Source: Lunularia cruciata (Eukaryota > Streptophyta > Marchantiopsida > Lunulariales > Lunulariaceae). From it: DNA of 64,000 bases. Below the pieces are notes generated by a model. That model worked only from the letters and a program-made list of their open reading frames with translations. It did not search any database and was not told where the DNA came from. Positions 60,704-64,000 of the stretch are shown here, in pieces. Position numbers and translations under genes: made by a program. The stretch covers positions 60,056,552 to 60,120,551 of the forward strand of contig OX419756.1 in the NCBI GenBank assembly GCA_948567375.1. The letters run 5' to 3'. The first letter of the stretch is position 1. Every line of letters starts with the position of its first letter.

Positions 60704-61117
60704 CTAGTTGATATGATGAATTTTGACAAAGGTACAAAGCATATTCTCTAAAGTATGATTGGCACATTTTGTTTGTCCATTAGTTTGAGGATGATAGGCT
60801 ATAGACAAAGCAAGCTTAGTGTTTAGTATCTCAACAAGTGTTTGCCAAAATTTTTGAGTGAATCGAGGATCACGGTTGGAGATGAGTACACAAGGCATCT
60901 TATGATTCCTAAAGACATTGAAGTAGATTTATGCCAATGTTGGAACATTCATAGTATCAAAGGTTGGTGCCAAATGGATTTGCTTGTTAAGCTTATCCAC
61001 AAATACCATGATTGTTGTGTGTCCTTGTTTTGTCTTGGGCAAGGAGGTGATGAGATCTAAGCTCATATATTCCCATTGAGTAGTTGGAATAAGGAGTGGT
61101 TGAAGGAGTCCACTCAA
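60704..61117 (-). pseudogene. Integrase catalytic core (element B)
   Basis: Two pieces: 61,117-60,929 with GLLQPL and YMSLDLITSLPKTKQGH (first catalytic Asp), and 60,898-60,704 with LISNRDPRFTQKFWQTL and AYHPQTNGQTKCANHTLENML (second Asp in the RD position, Glu in the TLENML helix). A frame break separates them. Confidence 0.75.
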
Positions 61118-61509
61118 TTTCTGGTTGCTAGCTTTGTTATGTTGGCAACTTTTGCAAGATAGAATAAACTCTCAAACATCTCATGCCATGGTGAGTCACC
61201 ACCATTGGCATTGGAGGGTACCCAATGTCTTGTCCACACTCATGTGACCATTGATTGGTAAGTCATGGGCTTCTTGAAGGCACACAAGTTGGAGATCACT
61301 CTTGGCTGGAATGTAGATTTGGTGCTCATAGAATAGGAGTTATTCCTTGAAGGAGAATGTATTGTACTCCTTGTCACATGTTGCAAGACAACCTAAGAAA
61401 GGATTTTGTTGTAAGGCTATCTTAAACTTGATTTTGGACTTTAGAGTCAATAGACACCGTCGTAATTGCCACCATGATGAGAAGAAGAGACTTCAAGTCA
61501 GCTTGTCAT

Positions 61510-62189
61510 GATAGAGCATTGAGGATGACATGGAATGGGCCAGGTTTGTACTCAAGTTTGACATCAAAAAATTGTAGTTGTTCCTCCCATCTATGATGTT
61601 GACTATTCATGTGCTCCAAATGTATTATCTACAACAATAGTTTATGATCAGTTTGCATGACCACTTGTTTCTCCAAAAGATAATGCCTCCATATCTTGGT
61701 GACATATACCATGGCTAGTTGTTCCCGATCTCAAGCAGAGTAATTCCTTTTGGTAGTGTTCAATCAACAAGACACAAAAGCAATGGGATGTAATCCATCA
61801 AGAAATTCTTGTTGCAACATTGCTCCAATGGTAAAGTTAGAAGCATCAAAATCAACTACACAATGTAGGTGAGGATCATATGGTTGAAGAATGGGTCTTG
61901 AAGACACCATATGTTTTAGCTTCTAGAATGTTTCTTCATGTTTGGTGGTCCATTGAAAGCTTGAGTTCTTCTCCAAGAGGTTGGTCAACGGTGTAGGTAT
62001 ATGAGCATGGTAGTGGATGAACCATTGATAAAAACTTGCCAATCCATTACATCCCCACAATTTTGTGGCATCCTTTGGGGTAGGCCAATTAGGTATCAAG
62101 TTCCTAATAGGCAGCTTAAAATCTCCTATTGGGATTCCTTGTTTCCTTGATTGTTTTGCTCCACAAATTCTATTTGAGTGATGTGTCAA
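61510..62189 (-). pseudogene. RT connection and RNase H (element B)
   Basis: 62,189-61,923 reads WPTPKDATKLWG, GLASFYQWFI, PLTNLLEKNSSFQW (connection). From about 61,870 down come DFDASNFTIGAMLQQ, WRHYLLEKQVVMQTDHK and QLQFFDVKLEYKPG, an RNase H domain with internal stops. The sequence just upstream of the connection is gag-like, which marks the internal deletion. Confidence 0.75.
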
Positions 62190-63283
62190 GGTCGCTCATT
62201 CTTGAGTGACCACTCAACAATATGATGTCCAATTTGGCAATAATAGAAACATCCACTATTTTTTCAATCTTTCACAATCTATTGTGCCAAGTGGTCTTTG
62301 CTAGATGGCATTGATCTCCATTGGTGTTGCTCCTCCACCCATGTGTAATGTGTGGGTAGGTTTGAGAAAAGCCAAGGTTGAGACCAAGTTGTTGCAACCA
62401 AGGAATCAAAGCGCTTAGCCAACTACATGGTTTCCTCCAAGTCTCATGCATAGTTACTTCCAATCTAGTGTGTGACTTCAGCCTCTCACAAATATGATCT
62501 AGAGTTTCTCCATCTAGTATATCCAGAATTTGTATAATGGTGTTTCAAAATTGAGTGTTATAACTTCTTATAGAGCCAGTCTACTTCGATTCTGCCAACC
62601 TATCTTGTACGGCTCGTGTGGCATTTATAGCTTGGAGCCGCCAAATTATTGCACTCCTAAATTCTTCCCATATCAAAATTGGCATAAAAATTGCTGCTTA
62701 GTTCATTCCACTCTAAATTGCCACCATAGTTTAGCCACTCCATCCAATTGGCTTGAGGTCAATAGAATTTGTCTTTTCTCATCTTGAAGGTTTGTTAATT
62801 TGAAGTAATGTTCACAATCAAACACAATTCCAATGCACCAAAAAGGATCTTGCCTTCAAATACCTTAGGCTTTAGAAATTGGATTTTCTCTTCTCCCTCT
62901 TGAATTGTTGTTCTCTCTACCTGCTCTTGTTGTTGACGGTCTTGTTTATCCTACAATCAAGTAAGGTGCTCGATTTGTTGCTACATAGCAATGATAATTT
63001 TGGGCATCACTGCCATAACTTCTACTCTATCACACTATCCCCAATTATCTAATTTATTAACACATAAATGCAATGTGTCCATTGTTCTCCATAAGTTACA
63101 ACCTAAAGTACAAAGGGTTCCTCGAACAAGGTGATTGCATGTAGAAATTCCTACCCAAAGTGCAAGGTGATCAATTGTGTGAAACAATGCTTGGGTAGTA
63201 CTTGGACACAAAAATCCTAATGGTTTGGCAGAGATGGATTTGGTGGTCCATAAATTCTATCCATCTTATTCTTGCTTTGGTGC

Positions 63284-63699
63284 GAATGTAAAAGACTTAG
63301 ACCAAGGATAGAAATAGGAGAATAGAAGATCACATTGAGACACTTGAGTGTGGGAAACTCCAAATGCCTAGCATGAGATTGGGCTTTGGTATTTATAAAA
63401 AGTATAAAAGGCTCTTGAGAAGCTTCCTTGAGCTGCCTTCTTGGAATACAAGCCAAGTTAATCAAGAAGTCTCCCAAGAAGCTTCCTTCTAGAAGCCACC
63501 TACTTGACGTGCAAGTTAAGCTAGTTGGAAGCTTCCAAGAAGCTTCCTTCTAAAAGCTACCTACTTGTAGTGCAAGCTAAGCTAGTTGGGAAGATTCTCA
63601 AGAAACTTCTTGGATACTTCTAAATATTCTAGGCTATTTTGGCCTATTCATTACTTTGTTACTCTTGACTAACTCATCGGTAAGTTCCATATTGTTACA
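63284..63699 (-). repeat. 5' LTR of element B
   Basis: 416 bases, TG...CA, highly similar to the LTR at 59,554 but with scattered differences, so the insertion is not recent. Flanked on the right by ATCAT. Confidence 0.88.
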
Positions 63700-64000
63700 A
63701 TCATGGTCATGAGGAGCTAGGACATTTTGGAGTAAAGTGTACATATAGCTTAGTCTAGATTCATTATTGGTGGCATGGTATGCAGACCAATGTATAGTAG
63801 TTTGTTGCCAAATGTGTGGTGTGTGACCAAGTTAGAGTATCATTTAATGCTCTTACGACATAGTTACATCTATTACCTATCATGGGATTGGGTTACCATT
63901 AGAGTTTGGACTTCACTAGACCTTGTTATTGATTGTGAGATATCATCAGTATGTTTTGATTATTGTGGAGCATTTCTCCAAGTGGATTGAGTTAGTGGTA
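63700..64000 (+). mobile_element. Element C: plus-strand Ty3/gypsy integrase fragment, right of nested insertion
   Basis: Reads GHEELGHFGVK-TYSL, YWWHGM, FVAKCVVCDQVR (HHCC zinc finger of integrase), then LPIMGLGY, SLDFTRPC (first catalytic Asp) and FSPSGLS/WIELV-like ends, with a few stops. Directly continues the 59,345-59,553 reading across the target duplication. The element runs out of the window at 64,000. Confidence 0.75.

Larger units (their letters stand above)
59554..63699 (-). mobile_element. Element B: Ty3/gypsy retrotransposon with both LTRs and target duplication
   Basis: 4,146 bases flanked by a 5-bp target duplication ATCAT (59,549-59,553 and 63,700-63,704). LTRs at 59,554-59,970 (3') and 63,284-63,699 (5'); a polypurine tract (TGGGGGGATA on the minus strand) abuts the 3' LTR at 59,971. 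The internal order on the minus strand is gag, then connection, RNase H, integrase and a chromodomain-like tail. Protease and most of RT are missing: gag at about 62,150 runs straight into the connection region. The PBS is degenerate (TTCGCACCAAAGC). Non-autonomous and full of stops. Confidence 0.88.

Overview
The window is nuclear DNA from a land plant, most likely a bryophyte (liverwort or moss). The evidence is intron-containing NLR immune-receptor genes whose N-terminal domain is an alpha/beta-hydrolase. This hydrolase-NBS-LRR (HNL) class is, to my knowledge, described from bryophytes, first from Marchantia. Ty3/gypsy LTR retrotransposons and AT-rich intergenic DNA fit the same picture. 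I cannot decide the species.

Layout: four head-to-tail copies of one segment occupy about 1-54,880, and all four HNL genes lie on the minus strand. Unit 1 (1-15,058) holds a decayed gene that lost its hydrolase and P-loop half and carries a nonsense codon and a frameshift. Unit 2 (15,059-34,504) holds the only copy I find open throughout: a five-exon model at 28,209-19,310 encoding about 2,206 residues (alpha/beta-hydrolase, NB-ARC, then a very long LRR domain). Unit 3 (34,505-48,657) keeps hydrolase and NB-ARC, but a one-base deletion stops translation at the start of its LRR exon. Unit 4 (48,658-54,880) keeps hydrolase and NB-ARC, but its LRR exon is cut off at a rearrangement junction. Genes 3 and 4 would therefore both give LRR-less hydrolase-NB proteins (about 714 and 795 residues). 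Between the genes lie shared flanks with a decayed ABCB-transporter fragment, 81-bp repeats, AT-rich DNA and relics of a non-LTR-like reverse transcriptase.

The right end (54,880-64,000) is a retrotransposon nest: a reverse-transcriptase relic at the array edge, a truncated minus-strand Ty3/gypsy element (A), and a complete-ended but internally deleted minus-strand element (B, 59,554-63,699, target duplication ATCAT). Element B sits inside the integrase of a plus-strand Ty3/gypsy element (C) that runs off the window.

The most notable points are: the hydrolase nucleophile elbow reads GHCLGG (Cys for Ser) in all three hydrolase copies; the MHD motif of NB-ARC reads IHR in all four; two neighbouring copies independently lost their LRRs while keeping hydrolase and NB-ARC open; and LRR and pre-MHD minisatellites vary in copy number between paralogues. 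Gene models come from reading frames and splice consensus only; no transcript evidence was available.
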